NCBI RefSeq assembly: GCF_030419005.1
Contig: NZ_CP106951.1
Coordinates: 5,084,001-5,148,000, forward strand
Reading direction: 5' to 3'
Length of the DNA stretch: 64,000 nt
Source of the DNA: Eleftheria terrae
GTDB taxonomy: Bacteria > Pseudomonadota > Gammaproteobacteria > Burkholderiales > Burkholderiaceae_C
Every line of letters starts with the position of its first letter. Within the stretch, counting starts at the first letter, position 1. Below the pieces are notes generated by a model. The model was not told the origin of the DNA. It worked only from the letters and a program-made list of their open reading frames with translations, and did not search any database. The translations under genes were made by a program, and so were the position numbers. Of this stretch, positions 55,161 through 64,000 are shown in pieces.

Positions 55161-56465
55161 ATGGTTGCCACTCCCTTGACCGCCGATCTCGGCGAACTGC
55201 TGCATTCCCTGACCCGGCCCGGTGCCTTGCTGGAGCTGGCCGTGCTGTCGGCCTGCCTGCTGCTGTCCTACCTCACCACCCGCCTGCTGCGCCAGCGTGT
55301 CGACACCCGGCGCCTGCCGGTGTGGCTCGGCGAGCGGGGCTGGGACGGTGTGCTCTTCCCGGTGCTGGCGCTGGTGCTGGCTTTGGCGGTGCGGCCGCTG
55401 GTGGCGCAGTGGGTGCCGATCGCGGTGTTCAGGCTGGCGGTGCCCATCCTGGTGTCGCTGCTCGTCATCCGGGTCAGCGTGCGGGTGCTGACGACGGCCT
55501 TCCCCTCGTCGACCCTGCTGCGCGTGGCGGAGCAGTCGATCTCCTGGCTGGCCTGGGCCGGCATGGTGCTGTGGGTCACCGGCCTGCTGCCGTTGGTGAT
55601 GCAGGAGCTCGACCAGGTGCACTGGAAGATCGGTGCCGCGCGGGTCTCGCTGCGCAACCTGATCGAGGGCACGCTGAGCGCGGTGGTGGTGCTGATGGTG
55701 GCCTTGTGGATCTCGTCGGCCATTGAATCACGCCTGCTCAAGGGCGCCACGCACAACCTGTCGCTGCGCAAGATCGCGGCCAATGCCACGCGCTCGCTGC
55801 TGCTGCTGGTGGGCCTGCTGCTGGCGCTGTCGGCCGCCGGCATCGACCTGACGGCCCTGTCGGTGTTTGGCGGTGCGATCGGGGTGGGGCTGGGTTTCGG
55901 CCTGCAGAAGCTGGCGTCGAACTATGTCAGCGGCTTCGTCATCCTGGCCGAGCGCAGCCTGCGCATCGGCGACCTGGTGAAGGTCGACAACTTCGAGGGG
56001 CGCATCATCGACATCAACACCCGCTTCACCGTGATCCGGGCGGCCAATGGGCGCGAGTCCATCGTACCGAACGAGTTGCTGATGACGCAGCGGGTCGAGA
56101 ATGCCTCGCAGGCCGACCCGAGCCAGCAGCTGAGCACGGTGTTCCGCGTGGCCTACGGCACCGATTTCACCGTGCTGCGGGAGCAGGTGCTGGCCCTGGT
56201 GCGCGAGGTGCCGCGTGTGCTGGCCGAGCCCGCACCCAGCCTGCACCTGACGGCTTTCGTGGCCGATGGGCTGGAGATCACCGTGCAGTTCTGGATCGCG
56301 GATCCGGGCCAGGGCCAGGCCAACGTGCTTTCGGACGTGAACGTGGCCATCCTGCAGGCGGTGGAAGCAGCGGGCGTGGAGATTCCGTATCCGCAGCGGG
56401 TGGTGCGGCAGGTGCGGGGCGATGAGGTGGCGGGGGCCGGCGCGAAGGTGTCGCGGGTGGCGTGA
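55161..56465 (+). CDS. Small-conductance mechanosensitive channel (MscS family)
   Basis: A 434-residue channel protein with about five hydrophobic helices before the MscS pore helix VFGGAIGVGLGFGLQKLASNYVSG (~residues 235-258), followed by the beta domain with SLRIGDLVKVDNFEGRI and the C-terminal cage. Family members release solutes on membrane tension. The start at 55161 is preceded by a T-rich stretch and has a poor ribosome site, and an upstream extension (from 55059) is possible, but it lacks homology. Confidence 0.9.
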   Translation: MVATPLTADLGELLHSLTRPGALLELAVLSACLLLSYLTTRLLRQRVDTRRLPVWLGERGWDGVLFPVLALVLALAVRPLVAQWVPIAVFRLAVPILVSLLVIRVSVRVLTTAFPSSTLLRVAEQSISWLAWAGMVLWVTGLLPLVMQELDQVHWKIGAARVSLRNLIEGTLSAVVVLMVALWISSAIESRLLKGATHNLSLRKIAANATRSLLLLVGLLLALSAAGIDLTALSVFGGAIGVGLGFGLQKLASNYVSGFVILAERSLRIGDLVKVDNFEGRIIDINTRFTVIRAANGRESIVPNELLMTQRVENASQADPSQQLSTVFRVAYGTDFTVLREQVLALVREVPRVLAEPAPSLHLTAFVADGLEITVQFWIADPGQGQANVLSDVNVAILQAVEAAGVEIPYPQRVVRQVRGDEVAGAGAKVSRVA

Positions 56466-57282
56466 GGCGGCTCAGGGCGGGCAGTGCCACCGCGCGCGGG
56501 ATTGCACTGAGCCAGGCAGCGCGGTCGGCAGGTTCGGGCCCCTGCCTGCAAGCGGTCGCCTGCCCGAGCGCGAAGTTCCGGCCGCTGGGGTGGAGCATCA
56601 CCTTCATCCACTGCTTCGGGCTGAAGCCGGTCGACGCAAGCGGCGGCAGGTGGCCAAGAGGATGTCGACAATGATCGGACGCCGGACCAGGAGCAGCGAC
56701 CGGAAACGGTCAACCGGGGTCATGGCGCAACGCTTGCCCTACGATCGACCTGCGGTGGGTGCACGAGCGCTTGCTTCATCCAGTCCCTGCAGGAAGGCCC
56801 CGCTCATCACCCGTTCGTCGCGTCGAGTGCCTGGCGTTGTGGCTGGTGCCTCTGCTCGTTCACAGGGACGGCTTCGATGCCGCGGCAGGCGGCGGCCGCT
56901 GCGTTTCACTTCCTGCCCGCAAGTGTGGCGGCTTCAGCGGTAACCTGACCGCACCTTCGTCGCGAGGGGCGAATGAGCAGGCAACCCGCAGCTGTCCGTG
57001 GCCCTGCTGCGTGTCGCGCAGGCCGAGCGCTGCAAGCGGGTGCGGCCCGCGCTGCAGCCACTGCTCGACCAACGCAAGCCAGTACTGCGGGGGTGCGGCA
57101 GCCGGCGCTTCAGGCCTCGCCTCGGGCGCGCATTGCACCCGTGGTGCAGCGCCGCCCTGCGCGGCGAGCGCGGCCCGCAGGGCGCCTGCCTGAGCGGGCG
57201 CTCGCAGGTTGCGCTTGCCGGCCCTGCCTGGCGCCCGCTGCCCGGCCGCAGCAAGCGCGTGCGCCTCGCCCAGCGAATGAAA
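56466..57282. other. 817-bp stretch without a convincing gene
   Basis: Between the MscS gene and the convergent VOC gene I find only short, low-similarity frames on both strands with biased Arg/Pro/Ala composition, no ribosome sites and no recognised motif. Some GC hairpins occur around 57150-57250. It could be degenerate coding DNA or a regulatory spacer; nothing specific is seen. Confidence 0.5.
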
Positions 57283-57771
57283 TCAAGCTTCGCGCGCTTG
57301 GCCCTGCCCGAACATCTCGGCGGCGCGGCGCTCGATTTCCTCTGGCGACACATCCTCGACATGGGTGGCGATGTGCCACTTGTGCCCGAAGGGATCCTTC
57401 ACGCTGCCGCTGCGGTCGCCGTAGAACTGGTCTGCCACCGCCATCAGCAGGGTGGCGCCGGCGTCGACCGCACCTTGCACCACGGCATCGACATCGTCGA
57501 CGTAGAGCATGACGCTGCTGGCCGAGTCGCCGATGGTGCGCGGGCTGAAGGCCTTCCACTCGGGAGATTCCTCATGCAGCATCAGCACCGAGCCGCCGAT
57601 CACCAGTTCCGCATGCGCCACCTTGCCGTCGGGCGCCTTCATGCACATGCGCTCGACGGCGCCGAAGACCTTCTTGTAGAACTCGATGGCCTCGCTCGCG
57701 CCGCTGATGGTGAGGTAGGGGGTGACGGCGGCATAGCCGTCCGGAATGGGTTTGACGGTTGTATTCGACAT
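57283..57771 (-). CDS. VOC-family (glyoxalase/PhnB-like) protein
   Basis: A 162-residue vicinal-oxygen-chelate fold protein. It has YLTISGASEAIEFYKKVFGA at the N-terminus, LMLHEESPEW, and DPFGHKWHIATHVEDV near the C-terminus, which match the PhnB/3-demethylubiquinone-like subgroup often annotated glyoxalase. Metal ligands are conserved but the substrate is unclear. The start at 57771 (MSNTTVKPIPDGY) matches family N-termini; an upstream in-frame ATG (57795) is less likely. Confidence 0.88.
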   Translation of the reverse strand: MSNTTVKPIPDGYAAVTPYLTISGASEAIEFYKKVFGAVERMCMKAPDGKVAHAELVIGGSVLMLHEESPEWKAFSPRTIGDSASSVMLYVDDVDAVVQGAVDAGATLLMAVADQFYGDRSGSVKDPFGHKWHIATHVEDVSPEEIERRAAEMFGQGQAREA

Positions 57772-57929
57772 GAAGCGTCTCCACCGGGCAGCCATCGGGA
57801 ACAGCCCACCCGGCCGGCCCGGGCGGCGGCTGGGGGTCCCAGGACACTGTATGGGCGTACAGCATAGTTCCCCTGGCCGGAGCGTTCAAGCCCGTCTTCA
57901 TCGCGCCGCCAAGCCGCCTGTCCTGAAAC

Positions 57930-57957
57930 GAAGCGGGGGCCCGAAGGCCCCCGTTCA
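57930..57957 (-). terminator. Rho-independent terminator after fumA
   Basis: CGGGGGCC (57934-57941) and GGCCCCCG (57946-57953) with a CGAA loop form an 8-bp GC stem just after the fumA stop (57981) on the - strand, followed by CTTCGTTTC. The stem is strong; the U-tract is moderate. Confidence 0.75.
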
Positions 57958-57980
57958 GTTCGGCTGGATGCCGGCCTGCT

Positions 57981-59507
57981 TCAGGCCGCCGCCACCGGGA
58001 TCTTGCCGATCTTGGCCTGCCACTCGCGCGGGCCGGTGATGTGGGCCGAGGTGCCGCCCGCATCGACGGCCACCGTCACCGGCATGTCCTGCACGTCGAA
58101 CTCGTAGATTGCTTCCATGCCCAGGTCTTCGAAGCCCACCACCCGGGCTCCCTTGATGGCCTTGGAGACCAGGTAGGCGGCGCCGCCCACTGCCATCAGG
58201 TAGGCGCTCTTGTGCTTCTGGATCGCCTCGATCGCGACCGGGCCGCGCTCGGCCTTGCCCACCATCGCAATCAGGCCGGTGCGGGCCAGCATCATGTCGG
58301 TGAACTTGTCCATGCGGGTGGCGGTGGTCGGGCCGGCCGGCCCCATCACCTCGTCGCGCACCGGATCCACCGGGCCCACGTAGTAGATGACGCGGTTGGT
58401 GAAGTCGACCGGCAGCGGCTCGCCCTTGGCCAGCATGTCCTGGATGCGCTTGTGCGCCGCGTCGCGGCCGGTCAGCATCTTGCCGCTCAGCAGCAGGGTG
58501 TCACCCGGCTTCCAGTTGGCCACCTCTTCCTTGGTGAGGGTGTTGAGGTCGACCTTTTTCGACTTGTTGTAGTCCGGCGCCCACTGCACGTCAGGCCACA
58601 GGTCGAGGCTGGGCGGCTCCAGGTAGGCCGGGCCCGAGCCGTCCAGCACGAAGTGCGCGTGGCGCGTCGCGGCACAGTTCGGGATCATCGCCACCGGCTT
58701 GGACGCTGCATGCGTCGGGTAGGTCTTGATCTTGATGTCCAGCACCGTCGTCAGGCCGCCCAGGCCCTGGGCGCCGATGCCCAGCGCGTTGACCTTCTCG
58801 TACAGCTCCAGGCGCAGCTCTTCGAGCTTGTTCTGCGGGCCGCGCTGCAGCAGCTCGTACATGTCGATGTCTTCCATCAGCGACTCCTTGGCCAGCAGCA
58901 TCGCCTTCTCGGCCGTGCCGCCGATGCCGATGCCCAGCATGCCGGGCGGGCACCAGCCGGCGCCCATCAGGGGCACCGTCTTGAGCACCCAGTCGACCAG
59001 CGAGTCGCTCGGGTTCATCATCGCGAACTTCGACTTGTTCTCGGAGCCGCCGCCTTTGGCCGCGACGATGATGTCCACCGTGTTGCCCGGCACCACTTCC
59101 ATGTGGATCACGGCCGGCGTGTTGTCCTTGGTGTTCTTGCGCTCGAAGTGCGGATCGCTCAGCACCGAGGCACGCAACTTGTTCTCGGGGTTCATGTAGC
59201 CGCGGCGCACGCCCTCGTTGACCGCGTCGGCGATCGAGCCGGGGAAGCCCTCGAAGCGCACGTCCATGCCGATCTTCATGAACACGTTCACGATCCCGGT
59301 GTCCTGGCAGATGGGGCGCCGGCCTTCGGCACTCATCTTCGAATTGGTCAGGATCTGTGCAATCGCGTCCTTGGCCGCCGGCGATTCCTCGCGCTCGTAG
59401 GCGCGCGCCAGGTGCTGGATGTAGTCGGCCGGGTGGTAGTAGCTGATGTACTGGAGCGAGGCGGCGACGCTCTCGACCAGGTCGTCGTGTTTGATCGTGG
59501 TGGTCAT
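57981..59507 (-). CDS. fumA: Class I fumarate hydratase (iron-sulfur)
   Basis: Converts fumarate and malate in the citric acid cycle using a [4Fe-4S] cluster. At 508 residues it has the size of FumA. Cluster cysteines are visible in PICQDTGIVNVF, GAGWCPPGMLGIGIGG and NCAATRH. The C-terminal half (from ~ GDTLLLSGKMLTGRDAAHKR) is the fumarase beta domain. The ATG at 59507 has CTCTGACACC upstream, so no clear ribosome site. It is monocistronic, with a terminator downstream and a 738-bp gap upstream. Confidence 0.95.
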   Translation of the reverse strand: MTTTIKHDDLVESVAASLQYISYYHPADYIQHLARAYEREESPAAKDAIAQILTNSKMSAEGRRPICQDTGIVNVFMKIGMDVRFEGFPGSIADAVNEGVRRGYMNPENKLRASVLSDPHFERKNTKDNTPAVIHMEVVPGNTVDIIVAAKGGGSENKSKFAMMNPSDSLVDWVLKTVPLMGAGWCPPGMLGIGIGGTAEKAMLLAKESLMEDIDMYELLQRGPQNKLEELRLELYEKVNALGIGAQGLGGLTTVLDIKIKTYPTHAASKPVAMIPNCAATRHAHFVLDGSGPAYLEPPSLDLWPDVQWAPDYNKSKKVDLNTLTKEEVANWKPGDTLLLSGKMLTGRDAAHKRIQDMLAKGEPLPVDFTNRVIYYVGPVDPVRDEVMGPAGPTTATRMDKFTDMMLARTGLIAMVGKAERGPVAIEAIQKHKSAYLMAVGGAAYLVSKAIKGARVVGFEDLGMEAIYEFDVQDMPVTVAVDAGGTSAHITGPREWQAKIGKIPVAAA

Positions 59508-60245
59508 GGTGTCAGAGGGTCTCGGGCAAGCCCTGGATTATCTCTCGCGGCCGCAGGGCCTACCGGGGCGGGTTCCACGTACTTTTGCACGCCGCCGGCC
59601 GCGGAGTCGGCACTCACTGGATGCCGTGGGCCGGTGCGCGCCGCGCCCGCCGCCCCCGCGGCCCGGACGGGCGTGAAGCGCTTGGCCATGCGCGGCCCGC
59701 CGTGCCGCACCGGCGCACCGTCCGACCCCGACCGGTGGCGCAGGGCGCGATCTCTTGCGCATGTGGTCCTGCGGGACCCTGCCCGGGACCTCGTCCGTGG
59801 AAGCGCGGCGCGTGCGCGAATGGCGACGGCGCCCCGCGAGTCGCTCGTGCCCTCGTCGCCGGCTGCCCAATCACTGTCGACCTTGCCAGCGGTGCTGTGC
59901 CGGCAGAGCAGGTACTGTGCGCGACCATGTCGCCTCGGCCCGTCCCGTCCGCTCACCTGCCATGCGCTCTGGCCCGGCCTTCGCTTGCGCGGGGGCGCGG
60001 GCCTCGGCTTGCGCCGCCGGCAGGCCGCGCGCCTGGGCCAGAATGAGGGGTAAGGGGCGACCTGGCGTCCCCCGCACGCCGCGGCCAGCGGCAGGGACCG
60101 CCGCCGCCAGAGTAAGCCGTTCGTAAGAGGCTCCCACTAAGGTGCGCCGACCAAAACAGCTGCTGCGCCACGCAGTGCAGCGCTCGCCGATCGCAAGATT
60201 GCGGCCGAGATGAGGATCATCATTGCCCCTTGAAAGGAGACCGCC
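59508..60245. other. 738-bp gene-free divergent region between fumA and acs
   Basis: No convincing gene is seen. The region should hold the promoters of fumA (left) and acs (right). The stretch near 60110-60170 (GTAAGCCGTTCGTAAGAGG, ACTAAGG, ACCAAAAC) is less GC-rich and could contain the acs promoter, and AAAGGAG at 60233-60239 is the acs ribosome site. I cannot assign -10/-35 boxes. Confidence 0.5.
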
Positions 60246-62222
60246 ATGTCGACCCCTGAGCATGAAACCCGAATCTATCCGCCGCCCGAGGCGATCGCGA
60301 GGCAAGCGCATGTCTCCGGAATGGATGCCTATCGCCAGCTGTGTGACGAAGCCGAGCGCGACTACCAGGGCTACTGGGCCCGGCTGGCCCGCGAGTTCGT
60401 CACCTGGCGGCAGCCCTTCACCCAGGTGCTCGACGAGAGCCAGGCACCCTTCTTCAAGTGGTTCGAGGACGGCACGCTGAACGTCTCCTACAACTGCCTG
60501 GACCTCAATGTCGAGCGCGGCCTGGGTGACAAGACCGCCATCGTGTTCGAGACCGACGATGGCCAGGTGAGCCGCCACACCTACCGCCAGCTGCTGGAGC
60601 GCACCTGCCAGCTGGCCAATGCACTGCGCGAGGCAGGGGTGAAGAAGGGCGACCGGGTTGTCATCTACATGCCGATGTCGGTCGAAGGCGTGCTGGCCAT
60701 GCAGGCCTGTGCCCGCATCGGCGCCACCCATTCGGTGGTGTTCGGCGGCTTCTCGGCACAGAGCCTGCGCGACCGCATCGAGGACGCTGGCGCCGTGGCC
60801 GTCATCACCGCCGACGAGCAGCTGCGAGGCGGCAAGCAGCTGCCGCTGAAAGCCATCGTCGACGAGGCGCTCTCGCTCGGCGGCTGCGACAGCGTTCGCC
60901 AGGTGCTGGTCTATCGCCGCACCGGCGGCAACGTCAACTTCGACCCGGCGCGCGACCGCTGGCTGCACGACGCGATGGCGGCGCAACCGACGCAGTGCGA
61001 GCCCGAATGGGTGGGCGCTGAACATCCGCTGTTCCTGCTCTACACCTCCGGCTCCACGGGCAAGCCCAAGGGGGTGCAGCATGCCAGCGGCGGCTACCTG
61101 CTGCATGCGGCGCTCACCACCAAGTGGACCTTCGACCTGCGCCCGGATGACATCTTCTGGTGCACCGCCGACATCGGCTGGGTCACCGGCCACACCTACA
61201 TCACCTACGGGCCGCTGGCCAACGGCGCCACCCAGGTGGTGTTCGAAGGCGTGCCGACCTATCCGGACGCCGGCCGCTTCTGGCGCATGATCCAGGACCA
61301 CAAGGTCACCATCTTCTACACCGCGCCGACAGCCATCCGCTCGCTGATCAAGGCCGCCGAGGTCAATCCCGCGGCGGATCCCCGCAACTACGACCTCACG
61401 TCGCTGCGCGTGCTCGGCTCGGTCGGTGAGCCCATCAACCCGGCCGCCTGGGAGTGGTACCACCAGAACGTCGGTGGCGGCCGTTGCCCCATCGTCGACA
61501 CTTTCTGGCAAACCGAGACGGGCGGCCACATGATCACGCCGCTGCCCGGCGCCACGCCGCTGGTGCCCGGCTCCTGCAGCCTGCCTTTCCCCGGCATCAT
61601 GGCCGCGGTGGTCGACGAGACCGGCAAGGAGGTGCCCTGGGGGCAGGGCGGCATCCTGGTGGTGAAGAAGCCCTGGCCGTCGATGATCCGCACCATCTAC
61701 GGCGACCCCGAGCGCTTCAAGAAGAGCTACTACCCGGCCGATTTCCAGGGCAAGTACTACCTGGCCGGCGATGGCGCGGTGCGGGATGCCAAGACCGGCT
61801 ACTTCACCATCACCGGCCGCATCGACGACGTGCTGAACGTCTCCGGCCACCGGATGGGCACAATGGAGATCGAATCCGCCCTGGTCTCGCACACCGAGCT
61901 GGTGGCGGAGGCCGCGGTGGTCGGCCGCCCGGACGACACCACCGGCGAGGCGGTCTGCGCCTTCGTGGTGCTGAAGCGGCCCCGGCCCGAGGGCGAGGAA
62001 GCCAAGCGCATCGCCAAGGAATTGCGCGAGTGGGTGGGCAAGGAGATCGGCCCGATCGCCAAGCCCAAGGACATCCGCTTTGGCGACAACCTGCCCAAGA
62101 CCCGTTCCGGCAAGATCATGCGCCGCCTGCTGCGCGCCATCGCCAAGGGCGAGGCGATCACGCAGGACACCTCGACCCTGGAGAACCCGGCCATCCTCGA
62201 ACAGTTGTCGCAGACCAACTGA
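60246..62222 (+). CDS. acs: Acetyl-coenzyme A synthetase
   Basis: Activates acetate to acetyl-CoA through acetyl-AMP. It has 658 residues, the expected size. Motifs are [15 protein letters not shown] (ATP-binding), the [12 protein letters not shown] signature, the [10 protein letters not shown] and the C-terminal [14 protein letters not shown] with the regulatory lysine that is acetylated in other bacteria. The start at 60246 has AAAGGAG seven bases upstream. An 8-bp stem hairpin follows the stop. Confidence 0.97.
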   Translation: MSTPEHETRIYPPPEAIARQAHVSGMDAYRQLCDEAERDYQGYWARLAREFVTWRQPFTQVLDESQAPFFKWFEDGTLNVSYNCLDLNVERGLGDKTAIVFETDDGQVSRHTYRQLLERTCQLANALREAGVKKGDRVVIYMPMSVEGVLAMQACARIGATHSVVFGGFSAQSLRDRIEDAGAVAVITADEQLRGGKQLPLKAIVDEALSLGGCDSVRQVLVYRRTGGNVNFDPARDRWLHDAMAAQPTQCEPEWVGAEHPLFLLYTSGSTGKPKGVQHASGGYLLHAALTTKWTFDLRPDDIFWCTADIGWVTGHTYITYGPLANGATQVVFEGVPTYPDAGRFWRMIQDHKVTIFYTAPTAIRSLIKAAEVNPAADPRNYDLTSLRVLGSVGEPINPAAWEWYHQNVGGGRCPIVDTFWQTETGGHMITPLPGATPLVPGSCSLPFPGIMAAVVDETGKEVPWGQGGILVVKKPWPSMIRTIYGDPERFKKSYYPADFQGKYYLAGDGAVRDAKTGYFTITGRIDDVLNVSGHRMGTMEIESALVSHTELVAEAAVVGRPDDTTGEAVCAFVVLKRPRPEGEEAKRIAKELREWVGKEIGPIAKPKDIRFGDNLPKTRSGKIMRRLLRAIAKGEAITQDTSTLENPAILEQLSQTN

Positions 62223-62228
62223 CGCGAG

Positions 62229-62267
62229 GCGCCGGGGCGGCCGCCAGGCCGGCCCGGCGCGGGTTTA
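62229..62267 (+). terminator. Hairpin terminator after acs
   Basis: GCGCCGGG (62229-62236) pairs perfectly with CCCGGCGC (62253-62260) around a 16-nt loop, followed by GGGTTTA, seven bases after the acs stop. U-tract is short. Confidence 0.5.
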
Positions 62268-62297
62268 GACTTCGCCGCCAGACTCTGTACCGCGGCG

Positions 62298-64000
62298 ATG
62301 TCGTTTCCCTCCGCATTCCCTGCTGTTTCCGCCCTTGTCGATTTCGCGTCGCCGCGCGGCGGCGAACCGCTGCGCCGCAGCTTTTCGCAGCCACGCGCGG
62401 TGCTGCAGGCGTTGCGCCTGGACGAGGTGGCCGCTGTCATCGATGCGGCCTGGCAGCAATCGCTGCAGGGCAGCTGGTGTGTCGGCTATGTGCGCTACGA
62501 GGCGGCACCGGCCTTCGAGCCGCGGGCCGAGGTGCATGCACCCGACGGCCCGCTGGCCTGGTTCGCGGTGTTCGATGCCGCCCAGGCGTGGACGGCACCG
62601 CCCGATCCCCCAGAGAGCTACGCCCCCATGCAATGGCAGGACGGGATCGACGCACAGCGCTTCGCTGCCGACATCGATTGCATCCACCAGGCCATAGCCG
62701 CTGGCGAGGTCTACCAGGTCAACCACACGACCCGGTTGCGCAGCGCCTTCGCCGGCTCACCGCGCGCCCTGTTCGACGCCTTGCGCCGCGCCCAGCCGCG
62801 CGGCCTGCTGGCCTTGATCGAGACCGGCGACGGTCAGGTGCTGTCCTTGTCGCCCGAGCTCTTCTTCGACTGGCAGCCGCCCGGCCTCCTGTCGCGGCCG
62901 ATGAAGGGCACCGCGCCGCGCGGCGGCACACCGGCCGAGGACGAGGCGGCCGCGCGCCACCTGGTCAGCTCCGAGAAGGAGCGTGCCGAGAACCTGATGA
63001 TCGTCGACCTCATCCGCAACGATCTCTCGCGCGTGGCCGAGCCGTTCAGCGTCCGGGTGCCGCGGCTCTTCCATACCGAGGCTTGGCCCACGCTGTGGCA
63101 GATGACCTCCGACGTGGAGGCCCGCACCCGCCCGGGCACCCGGCTGTCGGACGTGTTCCGTGCGCTGTTTCCCTGCGGCTCGGTCACCGGCGCACCGAAA
63201 CTGCGGGCCATGCACTGGATCCGCCAGCTCGAAGACGGCCCGCGGGGGGTTTACTGCGGCGCGGTCGGCGTGCTGCGGCCGGGTGGCGCAGCCACCTTCA
63301 ACGTGCCGATTCGCACGCTGGAGCTGCGGGCCGGCGGGCAGGCGGTGTGCGGCATCGGCAGCGGCATCACGGCCGACGCGCAAGCGGCGGCGGAGCGGCG
63401 CGAGTGGCAGGTCAAGCGCCGCTTCCTGGAGCGTGCGGCCCGGCCCTTCGAGTTGCTGGAGACGCTGCGGCTGCACGAGGGCCAGTGGCTGCGGGTCGGG
63501 CGCCACCTGCAGCGCCTCGAACGCGCCGCCGGCCATTTCGGGCACGCCTTCGAACGCGAGTCCGTCGAGCGGGCCCTGCGCGCCCTGGCTGCCACCCATG
63601 TGCGGGGCGACTGGCGCGTGCGGCTGCTGCTGCCGCCCGACGGCCGGGTGCGGCTGGAGGCCTTCGCGCTGGCGCCGACGCCGGCCGGCCAGAAGGTGCG
63701 TCTGGCCACCCGCGCCATCGATGCCGGCAGCGAATTCGTGCGCTTCAAGACCACTCGTCGCGATGCCTACGATGCTTTCGCGCCGGCCGAACCCGGCGTG
63801 TTCGACACCCTGCTGTGGAATGAGCAAGGCCAGCTCACCGAGTTCACCCGCGGCAACCTGGCGGTGCGCCTGGAGGGCCGCTGGCTGACGCCGGCGCTCG
63901 GCTGCGGGCTGCTCGACGGCGTGCTGCGCGCCGAGCTGCTCGAGCAGGGGCAGCTGGCCGAGGCCATCCTCGACATCGGCTGCCTCGAGCGTGCCGACGG
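62298..64000 (+). CDS. pabB: Aminodeoxychorismate synthase component I with C-terminal PabC-like domain (3' end outside window)
   Basis: Makes 4-amino-4-deoxychorismate for p-aminobenzoate and folate. 567 codons are visible and the frame is open at the edge. Residues ~1-370 are the chorismate-binding enzyme: GEVYQVNHTTRL, SPELFFDWQPPG, RPMKGTAPRGG with the catalytic Lys, and MIVDLIRNDLSRVAEP. From ~375 on the sequence resembles the PLP aminodeoxychorismate lyase (PabC): FELLETLRLHEGQW, VRFKTTRRDAYD with the cofactor lysine, and TEFTRGNLAV. This PabB-PabC fusion would give p-aminobenzoate in one protein. The ATG at 62298 has only a weak site. No stop is seen, so the end is incomplete. Confidence 0.85.
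   Translation, partial: MSFPSAFPAVSALVDFASPRGGEPLRRSFSQPRAVLQALRLDEVAAVIDAAWQQSLQGSWCVGYVRYEAAPAFEPRAEVHAPDGPLAWFAVFDAAQAWTAPPDPPESYAPMQWQDGIDAQRFAADIDCIHQAIAAGEVYQVNHTTRLRSAFAGSPRALFDALRRAQPRGLLALIETGDGQVLSLSPELFFDWQPPGLLSRPMKGTAPRGGTPAEDEAAARHLVSSEKERAENLMIVDLIRNDLSRVAEPFSVRVPRLFHTEAWPTLWQMTSDVEARTRPGTRLSDVFRALFPCGSVTGAPKLRAMHWIRQLEDGPRGVYCGAVGVLRPGGAATFNVPIRTLELRAGGQAVCGIGSGITADAQAAAERREWQVKRRFLERAARPFELLETLRLHEGQWLRVGRHLQRLERAAGHFGHAFERESVERALRALAATHVRGDWRVRLLLPPDGRVRLEAFALAPTPAGQKVRLATRAIDAGSEFVRFKTTRRDAYDAFAPAEPGVFDTLLWNEQGQLTEFTRGNLAVRLEGRWLTPALGCGLLDGVLRAELLEQGQLAEAILDIGCLERAD

Noticed and set aside
56860..57138. 92-residue minus-strand frame in the 817-bp gap
   Set aside because: No ribosome site, no motif, and Pro/Ala-biased ends; I could not support it as a gene.
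61454..63823. 789-residue frame spanning acs and the pabB-like gene
   Set aside because: It is a shadow frame; the true pabB frame starts at 62298 in another phase and shows conserved motifs.

Overview
The window is a GC-rich chromosomal segment of a beta-proteobacterium, most likely of the order Burkholderiales (Rubrivivax/Leptothrix/Caldimonas-like). This rests on the dapA-bamC pair, parE-parC, ComEC, class I fumarase, the circularly permuted ATP-grasp/alpha-E/transglutaminase triad and the dense, GC-rich coding style. The genus is an inference. I see no tRNA, rRNA, insertion sequence or CRISPR array. Genes are tightly packed, with many 1-17 nt overlaps. The alaS gene is cut by the left edge and a pabB-like gene by the right edge.

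Positions 1-21,200 are mostly housekeeping: the alaS tail, an unknown secreted protein, a small HNH protein, and a cytoplasmic amidase whose stop overlaps a secreted partner (possible toxin/immunity pair). Then come a GbsR-cioA-cioB operon for a cyanide-insensitive-type bd oxidase with a near-ideal operator palindrome, coaBC-dut, a SlyD-like isomerase divergent from the ribosomal oxygenase RoxA, an Ala-rich lipoprotein, and dapA-bamC-metallohydrolase. After these lie MFS-small membrane protein-SDR-methyltransferase and parE-GNAT-parC.

Positions 21,274-34,305 hold the most interesting part, two divergent phosphonate operons sharing a 309-bp AT-richer control region. The leftward operon encodes an iron/aminoethylphosphonate-type ABC importer (binding protein, ATPase, double-length permease), phosphonopyruvate hydrolase and a HIT-like protein, so it looks catabolic. 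The rightward operon encodes PEP phosphomutase, a class I aminotransferase, an NTP-transferase, a short YidC/Oxa1-like membrane protein, an LtaS/sulfatase-fold membrane transferase, a TagF-like glycerophosphotransferase and a CPBP-like membrane protein. This suggests synthesis of a phosphonate, its nucleotide activation, and its attachment to a cell-surface polymer. There is no phosphonopyruvate decarboxylase gene in the cluster, so the product may be phosphonoalanine rather than aminoethylphosphonate.

Positions 34,400-43,000 carry a small Trp-rich protein, dsbB, a RidA-family gene, comEC, the ATP-grasp/alpha-E/transglutaminase triad (predicted peptide-tagging or ligation system), and an HPP-CBS membrane protein. 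Positions 43,211-48,750 are a stressosome-type partner-switching module (RsbR, RsbS, RsbT, and an ATPase-phosphatase fusion) translationally coupled to a histidine kinase and a hybrid kinase. No sigma factor gene is present.

Positions 48,830-64,000 carry MoxR-DUF58-TgpA-MltB, a histone-deacetylase-fold hydrolase, an MscS channel, an 817-bp stretch without a convincing gene, a VOC-family protein, fumA, a 738-bp gene-free stretch, acs, and a PabB-PabC fusion running off the end. Function calls come from reading the protein sequences against remembered families; no database search was run.
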